NCBI GenBank assembly: GCA_032158295.1 | Contig: CM063244.1 | Span: 9,886,376-9,950,375, forward strand | Length of the DNA: 64,000 nt | Direction of reading: 5' to 3' | Source of the DNA: Pycnopodia helianthoides | Lineage: Eukaryota > Echinodermata > Asteroidea > Forcipulatida > Asteriidae | Shown: positions 38,571 through 48,239 of the stretch, piece by piece | How the letters are laid out: every line of letters starts with the position of its first letter | How positions within the stretch are numbered: the first letter of the stretch is position 1 | The notes under the pieces: model-generated | Seen by the model: the letters and a program-made list of their open reading frames with translations, nothing else | Told to the model about the DNA's origin: nothing | The model's database searches: none | Program-made: the position numbers and the translations under genes

Positions 38571-39561
38571 GGCCCTTTTCGAATCCACACCTTCGGCTCC
38601 GGATTGGGCTTCAGGCCCAGTTTTCTTGTCTGAAACCCTGACCGCAAAGCATGCGTAAGTTAAAATAATAAGACCGATTGCGCTCCCAATGTTTACATGT
38701 GATCACATAACCTCTAGTGGGTATTCGGTCGGATTTCGGCCGTGCAGCTGTTGTTATTTTACGTGCAAAGACTATGAGAGTTTGACATGCGGATTCTGAG
38801 TGGACCAACAATCGGCCGTTTTGGGGGGTAAACATGACTTATAACCATTTACAAACCCCTATTATTAAAGTTGTATGTTGTGACAATGATTTACATCACA
38901 TAACCGTTTTATAAATTACCAGTATTCCACAAAAATAGGTTTTTTGAGCATACTCAACAAGGTTACGTGAAACTACCGCCGTCGAACATGAATGTAAAGA
39001 TGTATTTTCAAAGTGAAACTAAAATAGGGTTGGAATATTGAGCTTTTAAACCTTGCAGAATTTAAACAGACAAAGGAATCACACAGGAAACACTTTTCTT
39101 TTGGATGAGTTGAGCTTCAAAATTGTGATTTTCTTGTGTTAAAAAGGGGTTAGATAGATCGTGCCCGTACTGACTGTTCCGTGCAACAACCACATCATGA
39201 ACTACTGTTCTGTGCAACAACCACATCTGACATCGTGAACATAACGTTATTTGTAGAATTTCCAAGATTTCCTCAAACTGTCCTTACTGGCTTTATTCAA
39301 CCATTCCAGTAGGGTCTCGGGAACGAACTCCGTGATATTCTTCAAAGATCTTGAGAAGGAACAGCTTCCATCGAACAAACAAACATAACAGTTATCATGC
39401 CTTTTGCAAAAGCAACACATTCCCACGGAGGACGCCTATAGTTTGTTTACATTTAATACCCACTATAGGTCACGTGACGCACGGAGCGCAATCGGTCTAT
39501 TGAGGGAGCCTAGCTAGCCTGAGCCGATTTTGGAGCCGAAGCCGTGAATTCGAAAAGGGCC
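38571..39561. mobile_element. 0.99-kb TIR element of the CCCTTTTCGAA family
   Basis: Left end GGCCCTTTTCGAATCCACAC then CTTCGGCTCCGGATTGGGCT; right end is its reverse complement, GAGCCGAAGCCGTGAATTCG then AAAAGGGCC. Short internally deleted relatives are at about 52,104-52,230, 52,704-52,843 and 58,775-58,948. It holds a 57-residue Cys-rich ORF (39,247-39,420, minus). Its right end supplies the last codons of tafazzin. Confidence 0.8.
39247..39420 (-). CDS. 57-residue Cys-rich ORF inside the 0.99-kb TIR element
   Basis: Begins MCCFCKRHDNCYVCLFDGSC and continues LKNITEFVPETLLEWLNKAS. The clustered cysteines suggest the start of a zinc-binding transposon protein. It is not part of tafazzin because it lies wholly between the element's ends. 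No family could be named. Confidence 0.35.
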   Translation of the reverse strand: MCCFCKRHDNCYVCLFDGSCSFSRSLKNITEFVPETLLEWLNKASKDSLRKSWKFYK

Positions 39562-42500
39562 ATACAGTACCTAAGTAGTGGTCGATGATTCGCCCTGTGC
39601 AGTGCCTCTGCCTTGGATTTCAGTAATGAAAACTCTACCTGAATGATGTCTGTTAATCTCTTCCTTATCTCCATCTGAAAAAAAAAAGATACAATAAAAA
39701 TGCTAAAGACACTTTTACCTCTTCTGCTTTTAGGTATTTCTATTTTTGATTGCACCGGTTTTGTATGGTGGCACAACTCTGCCTAGCACTGTGTACATGT
39801 TCACTGAGTAGATGCATTCACCACATGATATCATATTACTGGCTGCCACAGCTAGCTTATCTATCATTCAAAGCAAGAGGGGATGATATTAAATAGTCAG
39901 ACAGTAGGAGGGTCGACTTTGTACAGTGTAGGAGCATTTACCACATGATATTATATTGCAGGCTGACATAGTTTATCTATCATTCAAAACCATACAGGGT
40001 GATATTGAATTTTGGGGGTAGAAATAGTTGTATAAATATCAGTGGTGCCACACTATTAAAAAAATCCTCGTATGCAACTTCAACAACAATAATACTTTCA
40101 ACAAAGAAAGTGTAGAAATTAACCCCAAAATATTTCAAAATTATATTATATTTTTGAAATTTTCAGATTGGTTAATGTTTTCATTCATTCATATCTCTTA
40201 AGAGTTGTGGTGGCTTTGAAAAGAATCAGTGGTTTGACAAATGGTTGGACAACCAGTGCAGTTGTCAAACCACGGCTTCTTTTCAGAAGCACTACAACTC
40301 ATAGATAGATTTATGAGTATGGTGTTACCGCAAGCCTCACTAGGTTCAAGTAAAGTTCTCATTTTAGACTACAAGCTTGTTGTCCGTTTCTCTGGAATAA
40401 ACTACCTGACTCAATCCGGAACATTTTTTTCTCTGCAAACTTTCAAAACAGAACTGAAGACACTGCTCTTTACACAAGCATACTGTGTCTAGTTTCTTAG
40501 TTCTGAATTGTCACAATGTTTAATCTTTGTATCTATTCTCATTAAGTGCTGTAGCGCCATAAGTAATGTATTTTAGAATGTGCGCATTATAAATCCATAT
40601 ATTATTATTATTATTTATTATTTAAAATTAAAATTCTTATCAACTCACCGGTGACTTTCCTTCATCCCTGAGATGTGACAGGGTTTCTTTGAAGTCTAAC
40701 GGCTTGCCGATCAGCATGGTTATCTTCTTACCAAACTTAGGAATATACGGGGGATAGTTGGCAAGCACCTCATCCATCCCTACGTGCCAAAATGGAATGA
40801 CCAAGGGCAGCACTTTGCTCTCAGCTATGGCACGTCCCACTCCTGGATATAGGGAGAAGTGGAGTTTAGTGGGATGGTACATCATTGATTTGTAGGCTGG
40901 AATATTAATGGGGAGGTTGGCAAAAACCTAATTTATCCTTATTTGACAAATGGATTCACCACGGTAAGTACATGTTACTCTCAGCTATGGCATGTCCTAC
41001 TTCTAAATACAGGGAAAAGGGGGTTTTATGGCATAGTACTGGTATATTTTATTGTTGGCTGGATACATGTTTTGTCGTTCATTTAAATCATCTATCTTTT
41101 GTTACATAATGCCATAGCATAGATAATGTTGCTGTGTACATATGTGAACTAGAGCTGTGCATTTACATTTAGTTTCCTAAACGGAACTTGTGGCGTCCAT
41201 TTAATTGTTTAATGCTTCTACCAATTCCAATCAGAACTATGAGCCCGCCTGTAAAAGGAGCAGATGTCAACACACTTTCAAGGATTAAATATGATTTCCC
41301 TTATGGTTGTAACTAGGTGGATGCCTTCAACTATCGTAACAAACAATTATTACAATTTTGTTCACACTTACCCCATTTCAACCTGAGAAACTCATTGGTC
41401 ATATTGATTTTGCCTGTGGGGAAACAAAAGCAACAAGAGTTAACAACAAATTCATTGAGTTTATTCTAAACAGTGGTAGGGAAGATCAAGGGTAGCCCGA
41501 ACACGGATATGAATTGCAATTTAACTAAACCAATGTAAAAGTGTGACTTCAGTTCCCTCTCGAAGGCGTCGAATGATGTTATTTTGTGAAGTGTGGCAGG
41601 GAGCTTGTTCCACATTCCAACAAGTGAGATCCTGACGATGACGATGACTAGAGCAAGCTAGTCGAAACGTTGAGACCAAAAGAACTCACTCCGCGGCAGT
41701 GCAGTTAAATTACGAGAAGTCCCCCTGATCCACAAAGCTAAAGTAGTAGTCCAGGCCGATTTCCTACCTCCCGCCCAGGTAGTAGTTAATAAGCAGGACA
41801 GTTCTTTTCAGAACTGAGAAGTCTCCCGAATTCCGAATAACCTACTCCGCGGCAGTAGAATAAATAGCAAGACAAGTTCTCTAAAGAACAAATCTACACA
41901 GCAAGTAGATATTTTTACACATGGTGTTACCGCAAACCGAATATATACTGATACCTCAGCATGCAATGCCTCAAAACCCATATAAGTGAGATCCTGCTGA
42001 CTTCAGAGCGCGACTGCTTTGCTTGGTGGAGACGAGTTCACAAAGACGCGGCGGGGCGTGTCCGTGTGCAGAACCTTAAACACGAAGAGGCAGATTTGAA
42101 TATGATCCTCTTGGCAATGGGGAGCCAATGTAGGCCTCTTAGCACAGGCGGAATGTGGTCGTATTTTCTGGCTTGGACAATGACCCAAGCGACACTATTG
42201 TGGACACGTTGCAAACGAGAAATGGATGTAGCTGGAAGCCCACCCAAGAGCGGGGTGCAACAATCCCGACGGGACCAGATTATGAGTATACAGTGCTTAT
42301 CACACATCAGTGCAAAAAAACAAAGTAATATTCTTTAAATTTGAAGCTATTATTACAACTACATTGTATTATCTAATCAATAAGGTTGACAATCTAGAGA
42401 CCATGAGGTGGGGGGATGTCTTGGACCGGGCCCAATTTCAGAGCTGCTTAATGGCTGATTTTGTGCTTACTGTGCGAGTTTCCATTTCATAGCGCTGCTA

Positions 42501-45500
42501 ACCACAAGCGAACAAAAAGGCATGCTAATCTTCCAGTGCTTACTGTATGAAAATGAATGACATAACAAGGTATGGTGAACGTGCAAACTGGCTGCCTAAA
42601 TTTCTTGCTAACCTGTGAAATACGCTTACGCTTGAGCAAATTTTTCTGCTACAGTAAGCACAACAATTTGCTTACCGTTAAGCAGTGCTATGAAATTGGG
42701 CCCTGCTAGTGCTACTCCTATTCCCGTGCCCCTGAACACAGCATCAGAGCTGCCAACATTTGCATCTTGCAATCAGGAAGATTTTGTACAACAATCAGGG
42801 AGATATTTAGAATTAGATTCAACATAATAGAGACAAAGTTTCCAGAATCAGGGAGATTTTCAAATTTGTTCATCAGAACATGAAAAGATTGGCTTATTTT
42901 CAGGGAACTTTCTGCAGAATCAGGGAGAGTTGGCATCTCTGCAGCATGCTTACCTTCTGCAAAGATGTGAACCCATTGTCCTTTGTGGAGTTGGTCAATG
43001 CACATATCCATACCAGGCTGGTACACGCCATCACCTACAAGTAATTTTCATTTATTTATTCATTTATTCATTCATTCATTCATTCATTCATTCAAGGTTT
43101 ATTAAAAATCGTAGGGTGTCATGGCCGAGTGGTTTAGAGCATCGGATTCAAGTTCTGGTGGTCGAGTCATCGGGGTGTGGGTTCGAATCCCGGTTCGAAT
43201 CCCGGTCGTGACACTTGTGTCCTTTAGCAAGATGCTTTACTATAATTGCTCCTCTCCATCCAGGGGTATAATGGGTACCTGCGAGGGTAGAGGTTGATAT
43301 TGTGTATGAAAAAGCCTTCGGTGCGCCACGGCAGCACGGGGCTGTATGCTCCCCAGGGAGCTGAGAAAGATTACAGGAATGCTATAGGCCCAATGACCAG
43401 GGCACTAATGTATAGCGCATTGATACGTTATTGTGAAATGCGCTATATAAGAACTAGTTATTACTATTATACTATTATTACATTGCAACCAAATGGCTGA
43501 ATGGAGTGATCAAAGAGAACATACCAAATACATCAAAACATTAAAGGGAACATACCAAATACATCGAAACATTAAAATCCATCAATTATTAAAAAGTTAC
43601 ATTGAATAAATTACATTCAACATTACAAGGGGAATTACACACACACAAATATAAAAAAATATAGAAGACAGTGCTTATTCTCCCTGTATGGAGGCCATTA
43701 CTCAATAATTTCATGGTTAATTAAAATCATCCCATGGACAACAACACAGATTTGATACCGCTGGACTAAGGGCGCCCTCTTGTTGAAGTGAAACAGAAGG
43801 GTTGGTCACTGGCCCCTCCCCGATCCCATGCACCCTGCTTTCACACAGCTGTATGTTTCCACCGTTTCATCCGGTGGGATGATGTCAAAGCAAAAGGTCT
43901 AAGGGGGGTTCGGTCTAAGGTCCTAGGGACGCCAACTCTTACAGGCACGCACTGCAGAACAGCCCCAAGTCTCGAGTCTTATATAGTGCACGTATCCACC
44001 AATAAGAGATCTTATGTGTTTTCTGTTTTTTCAAATTATCGCGCGCGATAATTACTATTGTTTTACTCGTTTCTCAGAAACGAGAGCATTTTAGGCAGAA
44101 ATATTTGAAGGAACCCTTTCTACCATTACTTACTTTAAATCATGTAAGTTATGTGTGAATCTGTGGGCATTGTGTTTTTCGATCTTACCAATAGTGTACA
44201 GGGCCTTTAAACACAGATTAAAAAAAAAAAAAAATGAATTATGAGACCCATTATTTTACACCTTATAAGGGTTTACAGACACGTTGATAAGTGCACCTGG
44301 GTCCATTTGCATGCATTACAAAACACACGGGACCTATGGCCTTACAATGTAAGTCCCATCCGGCGAAGCAATAACGATTAAACTTTAAGTGTCTTGCTTA
44401 AAGGCACGGTACACGTTTGGTAATGACTCTGAAAATTAATGGCAATAAAAACTTACTTGGTAAGAAGTACGGCAGCCTTGGGTAGTATAATGAATTTTGA
44501 GAAACTTTTAACTTCGAAGTACTACGGTTATGGAAAATACATCACTTTTTTCCCCCAAAATTTGAATCTGCAGAAACGCTTCTCAGACTGTGTACTCCTG
44601 GGGAATATTCTTCCTGCGTGGAAATATTCACTCCGGTTTTTCGGTGATATCTCAAAAACGCGACCACCTTTTGAAGTGAAATTTTCACAGGTTAGTTTTA
44701 TTGGATGTACCTACATTTATATAGGATTAACACAATCAGTAGGCTCCAATTACCAAACGTATACTGTGCCTTTAAGGACACAAGTGTCAAGACCAGGACT
44801 CGTACCCACACTCTGCTGATCAGAAACACCAGAGCTTGAGTCCGGTGTGCTTGACCGCTCGGCAATGACACGCCACAATGTTGTGGTTAAATTTATCGTT
44901 TAAATTTTATGAAAAGTTGGAAGTTTGATTTATGCAACGGCTTTGTATAAACCTGCATTTACCTCTTACAATTGGAACTCCTTTTCCAAGACTAAAAAAG
45001 TACACGTGCCATCTCTTTCGGCCGGTGATATCACTGGCTATCGGACACCTGTTAAAACAATTTCAAATCAATTGTAAATATGGTGAATGCATATAAACGT
45101 ACGTAGTACAGTTTCTGCAGTTTGTGCACAGCTCCGACACAGCTGTGCACAAAAGGGTCAAGGCCACAAGGGTCAAGGCCACAAGGGTCAAGACCGGGAC
45201 TTGAACCGACACTCTGCTGGTCAAAAACACCACAGCTTGGGTCCGGTGCGCTCGTGTCAAGGACACAAGCGCAGGGTATATACAGGTAGGGTATTACCCT
45301 ATCTGTGCAGTTTATTGGTTTCAGAGTAGTCAACTCACTGGAAAAAAGTGTCACCAAGTACAGGACGATTAGCGGCTCTCAATGAAATTGGTACCTAATT
45401 GTTTAAAGAAAAAGGACAAGAAAATGCAATCCAGAACATTCCTGAGATTTCATGTCAAAAACAGATTTCGAACAGTGTTTGCAAGGACCAGTAGCATCCG

Positions 45501-47614
45501 ATAAACACAAAACAACTCTTCCACATCTTTACAAGTTGGAGAAACGTGTTGAACTCACCATCTGCTTTTATGTGGACTCATGGACGTTCTCAACTTCAGT
45601 GTTCCTAGGTATTAACGAGAAACAAAATGTTAACGATTCTCAATCAGTGTTATGACTACACTAGTCGGGGCTGGTCGGCACTAACCAGTTCTAAAAAATA
45701 CCCACTCATGCATTGTTACAACATTGCCGGCAGTACTTTTTTTGCAGACAGTGAAACAAAGGGTGCGCTGCCATATTAAAACCCTGCCGGGGGTTGCACC
45801 ACCAGGACCCCGGCTAAACGCCTTTCGCAAACACTCGGACCTCGCTTCGCTCGAATGAAGTGTAAAGTTAACCGGTTCTAAAAAAGCTCTGGTGACAACT
45901 CTGTTCTCAATTGTCGGCAATGTGAGCAAATCCCCATTGTTTACGCTCTGAAGTGTACAGTTAACCGGTGTCTGCAATGTGAGCCGCCAACCTTTGCAAC
46001 ACTAGGAAGCAGCAGACATACCAGGCAAATCTCCATTTTTAACATAGCTCTGAGCGTACGCATGTTTTATTATAATATATTTCTGGTAATGAAACCAAGG
46101 ATGCCTCATAAGTGAAATTAATCACCTTAATAGCTGGCAAGCCTGAGGTAACCTGTGAACAAGGTTGCTAACAATGAATTTACCTGGCAAATCTGCTGCT
46201 ACCTAGTGACCCCAAAAGTCCCATTGCAATAACAAAAAACCTACAAAAATTAATAGAAAAAAGAAGAAGAAAATATATGATGATACCATGCCTAATATCT
46301 GGGCCAAATTTCATAGAGCTGCTTTTAAAAGCACAAAAAGTAGCAAAGCATAGCAGAAAATTATTAAGCAGCTCTGAAATTGGGCCCTGATTTCATTTTC
46401 ACTACCTTATGGAGACCGAGAACAAAACAGAAAAGGGATAACAAAGAGTCTCCATAGGGAAATTCTAAAAACTGGGTTACTCCACGAGGAATTTTGTGTA
46501 CAAAGTCTTTGGGAGGTTCCTAACTACACAGGGACAAAGGAAAGAACAAAAGATGTCTCCACAGGGATGCAAAAAATAGAATATGTGTTCACTGTGCATG
46601 TGCAAGAGTACTCTTTCACAAAATGTGAACATAATGTTGATTAACCTTACCCCATAGTATAGGATCGAAGCAGGAGATGTGATTTCCAACAGTAATAAGT
46701 GGTCTGGTCGGCGGCCGTTTCTCTACTGCGTCATAAAGAACATCTAGATTGTGACCTTCAAAGCGATTCAACCATTCTGTAATCAAGATGTTAAAGGGAT
46801 CATCTTAAGTCTTCAGTCATTTTTAAAAGAGGGGCTCCGGGGTCAAATTCAGTGTAGCCCACCTTGTTGGGCTGTTATATGGCTCTCTTTTAACATCGGT
46901 CTTTTTATAGTTGCCATGTAATGGCAACTATAATAATAAGACCGATGTTAAAACAGAAGAGAGCCATAAAACAGCCCAACAAGGTGGGCTAAATTCAGTG
47001 TTGCGATGCACTCATTTTCCAATAGACAGAGTCTTCATGACTGGGCCTGGGGAAAATTTACAAATACAAGTCTCTTTACCTTACGATAAATAGTGTAAAA
47101 TGCCATTTTGTTTGATTGATCTGTTCTTTTAAAGCAAAGTTGGAAACGTGGTGTCATCGGACTTCAAAAACAAATTGGTCTGTGCATTCAAAAGAGGAAT
47201 TTGTGCACGACTCAAGTTTTTTTCTCAGTTTGAATCTGGTCTTGTAAAATTATTTCTGGTCCAGTAAACATTTTGAGATACAAGTCCTGTGGTCTTGTGG
47301 ATTCCCCCCCCCCCAAAAAATAAAAAATTCGAGCCCTGGAATCCGGTGCATTGGCACTATTTAAAAATGGGGCAAGCAAGCCCTGGTGTACAACATTTAT
47401 ATATATTAACAAGGTATCAATGTGATCGCTATTAAAATACTGAGTTCCTTCCTCAATGTTGATGGTCTAGCTAAAATTGTACAGTCATGACAGTTTACTC
47501 ACTCAGACAAATTCGGCTAACAATGCCCGTGCCACCGACCATAAACCACGTTCCAAGTCTCCAACATAATCCTGGATTTTGAGGGATTACAAACTGCCAT
47601 GGCTCTAAAGGCAT
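39510..47614 (-). CDS. TAFAZZIN: Tafazzin, mitochondrial cardiolipin transacylase, eight exons
   Basis: Phospholipid-lysophospholipid transacylase that remodels cardiolipin in mitochondrial membranes (family knowledge). Exons: 47503-47614, 46651-46776, 45559-45604, 44963-45048, 42954-43034, 41372-41413, 40649-40842, 39510-39674. All junctions carry GT/AG and phases agree; the total is 852 bp, 283 residues, against 262-292 in human. The start MPLEPWQF resembles vertebrate MPLxxxWPF. Acyltransferase motif HX4D is seen in [52 protein letters not shown] (FPEG is FAEG here), [20 protein letters not shown] and [10 protein letters not shown] follow. The C-terminal exon reads [20 protein letters not shown]. 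The last about 17 codons and the stop are inside the end of a 0.99-kb transposon, and a GT donor at about 39,567 could instead splice to another exon. Confidence 0.95.
40203..40345 (+). repeat. Penelope-associated repeat fragment, inverted repeat
   Basis: AGTTGTGGTGGCTTTGAAAAG at 40,203 is mirrored by CTTCTTTTCAGAAGCACTAC ending about 40,296, giving a hairpin of about 38-bp arms. The right arm contains GCTTCT-TTTC-AGAAGC at 40,275-40,290 and is followed by ATGGTGTTACCGCAAGC. Confidence 0.55.
40380..40625 (+). mobile_element. 3' end of a second LINE family
   Basis: Encodes [20 protein letters not shown], the typical last residues of CR1/L2-type ORF2, followed by GCGCATTATAAAT and a TATTATTATT tail. 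Truncated at the 5' side, where it abuts a Penelope-like repeat. It sits in the tafazzin last intron. Confidence 0.75.
41500..42290 (-). mobile_element. LINE ORF2 C-terminal fragment, split by a Penelope insertion
   Basis: On the minus strand, 42,290 to 42,000 encodes [20 protein letters not shown] and [16 protein letters not shown], the post-RT region of CR1/L2 LINEs. After the 362-bp insertion, 41,621 to about 41,500 continues with [20 protein letters not shown]. The two halves join cleanly when the insert and one copy of its 13-bp flanking repeat are set aside. Confidence 0.85.
41635..41996 (+). mobile_element. Penelope-like element fragment with hammerhead-like core
   Basis: Flanked by AAGTGAGATCCTG at 41,622-41,634 and 41,984-41,996 (13-bp target duplication). 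Just inside the left end is CTGACGA (overlapping the duplication), a hairpin GACTAG-AGCAAG-CTAGTC at 41,646-41,663 and GAAAC, the conserved core order of hammerhead ribozymes found in Penelope-like elements. Compared with the ideal core there is an extra TGACGA, a duplication of the GATGAC unit. ACTCCGCGGCAGT occurs twice (about 41,687 and 41,842). The right part carries a hairpin at 41,799-41,816 and CATGGTGTTACCGCAAAC, seen again at 5,540 and 40,318. Confidence 0.7.
42428..42703. mobile_element. TIR repeat, GGGCCCAATTTCATGG family
   Basis: GGGCCCAATTTCAGAGCTGC ... GTGCTATGAAATTGGGCCC, 276 bp, in a tafazzin intron. Confidence 0.75.
42745..42945. mobile_element. Short MITE, AGAGATGCCAACATTTGC family, beside a splice donor
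   Basis: Ends GAGAGTTGGCATCTCTGC about 8-10 bp from the GT donor of the tafazzin exon at 42,954. Confidence 0.75.
43050..43094. repeat. (ATTC)n microsatellite
   Basis: About 11 ATTC/ATTT units, 16 bp from the tafazzin exon acceptor at 43,034. Confidence 0.95.
43115..43300 (+). mobile_element. tRNA-derived SINE (Leu/Ser-type), best-preserved copy
   Basis: GTGTCATGGCCGAGTGGTTT ... GTGTGGGTTCGAATCCCGGT, with GTTCGAATCCCG duplicated in place, then GTGACACTTGTGTCCTTT. It follows an (ATTC)n microsatellite in a tafazzin intron. Confidence 0.8.
43990..44210 (-). mobile_element. TTAA MITE, family B, truncated
   Basis: The right end is intact (AGTGTACAGGGCCTTTAA); the left part is missing beyond the ATAAGAGATCTTATGTG region. 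It lies in a tafazzin intron. Confidence 0.7.
44398..44775 (+). mobile_element. TTAA MITE, family A
   Basis: Second full copy of the family, TTAA at both ends, in the tafazzin intron between 42,954 and 45,048. It is directly followed by a minus-strand tRNA-derived SINE. Confidence 0.85.
44776..44880 (-). mobile_element. tRNA-derived SINE (Leu/Ser-type)
   Basis: Reverse complement of the same family: GGACACAAGTGTCAAGACCA ... GACCGCTCGGCAATGACACG. Confidence 0.7.
45140..45270 (-). mobile_element. tRNA-derived SINE (Leu/Ser-type), fragment with duplicated tail
   Basis: AAGGGTCAAGGCCACA is repeated three times before the B-box-like GACCGGGACTTGAACCGACA. The 5' part is interrupted. Confidence 0.6.
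46855..46991. mobile_element. Foldback MITE with 9-bp target duplication
   Basis: Nearly perfect hairpin with arms of about 63-68 bp around GTA: TAGCCCACCTTGTTGGGCTG ... CAGCCCAACAAGGTGGGCTA. AATTCAGTG is found on both sides (46,846-46,854 and 46,992-47,000). A 9-10-bp duplication is Mutator-like. It interrupts a dispersed repeat also seen at 5,800-6,060. Confidence 0.85.
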
Positions 47615-48239
47615 ATCTTACACTTACAGTAAATTAATTACAACCACTGAAACCTTTCTATTTATTTACACCGGATGATTTCAGGCTGTTTCTATTTTTG
47701 GTTTCGCCACCAAGCTGCCATAGGTGAATGTCGCCCTCTAGTGTCAAGAAAGAGCGCCACCAAGAACAAGAAAGAAGAAGTAGGCCCCCCCAAACCCCTC
47801 CCCCACCAAAACAAAAGAAAACGAAACAAACAACAACAACAGCAACACTTTCCCGGCCGCCTCGGGCGAGGTGCTGTATTTAAATGCATGTAAACGTTTA
47901 ATAAATTCTGCCCTACCCCCCCCCCCCCCCACGGCGAGGGCGAACTGTGTAGACACTCAAAAATTCTTCTGATGGCCTCTTTTGAATCAACCTCCTTCAA
48001 CCCATGTTAATTCCCAAAGGGACAGCATCTACGGGGGCAGATTTCCCTATGGCACCGGCACATACACCAACAACACATCCGTCGAAATAAATGCAGCTGA
48101 AATCAAACTATCACACGTATTGCTGGATAGGAGCGGCACCGAAAATAGGGTAACATTTAAGGGGGAGGGGCACGGGGGGGGGGTATAACTTTATCATTTT
48201 CCATCGTAGACTTGGTTTATCCTTACCCCCTCAGCTGTC

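Noticed and set aside
41572..41934. A histone gene remnant, suggested by the stem-loop
   Set aside because: No histone coding sequence in any frame near any of the four hairpins; they track with a repeat family instead.
45660..46000. Possible coding exon near AGTTAACCGGTTCT repeats
   Set aside because: The sequence is an imperfect internal repeat with no splice-compatible open frame matching tafazzin.
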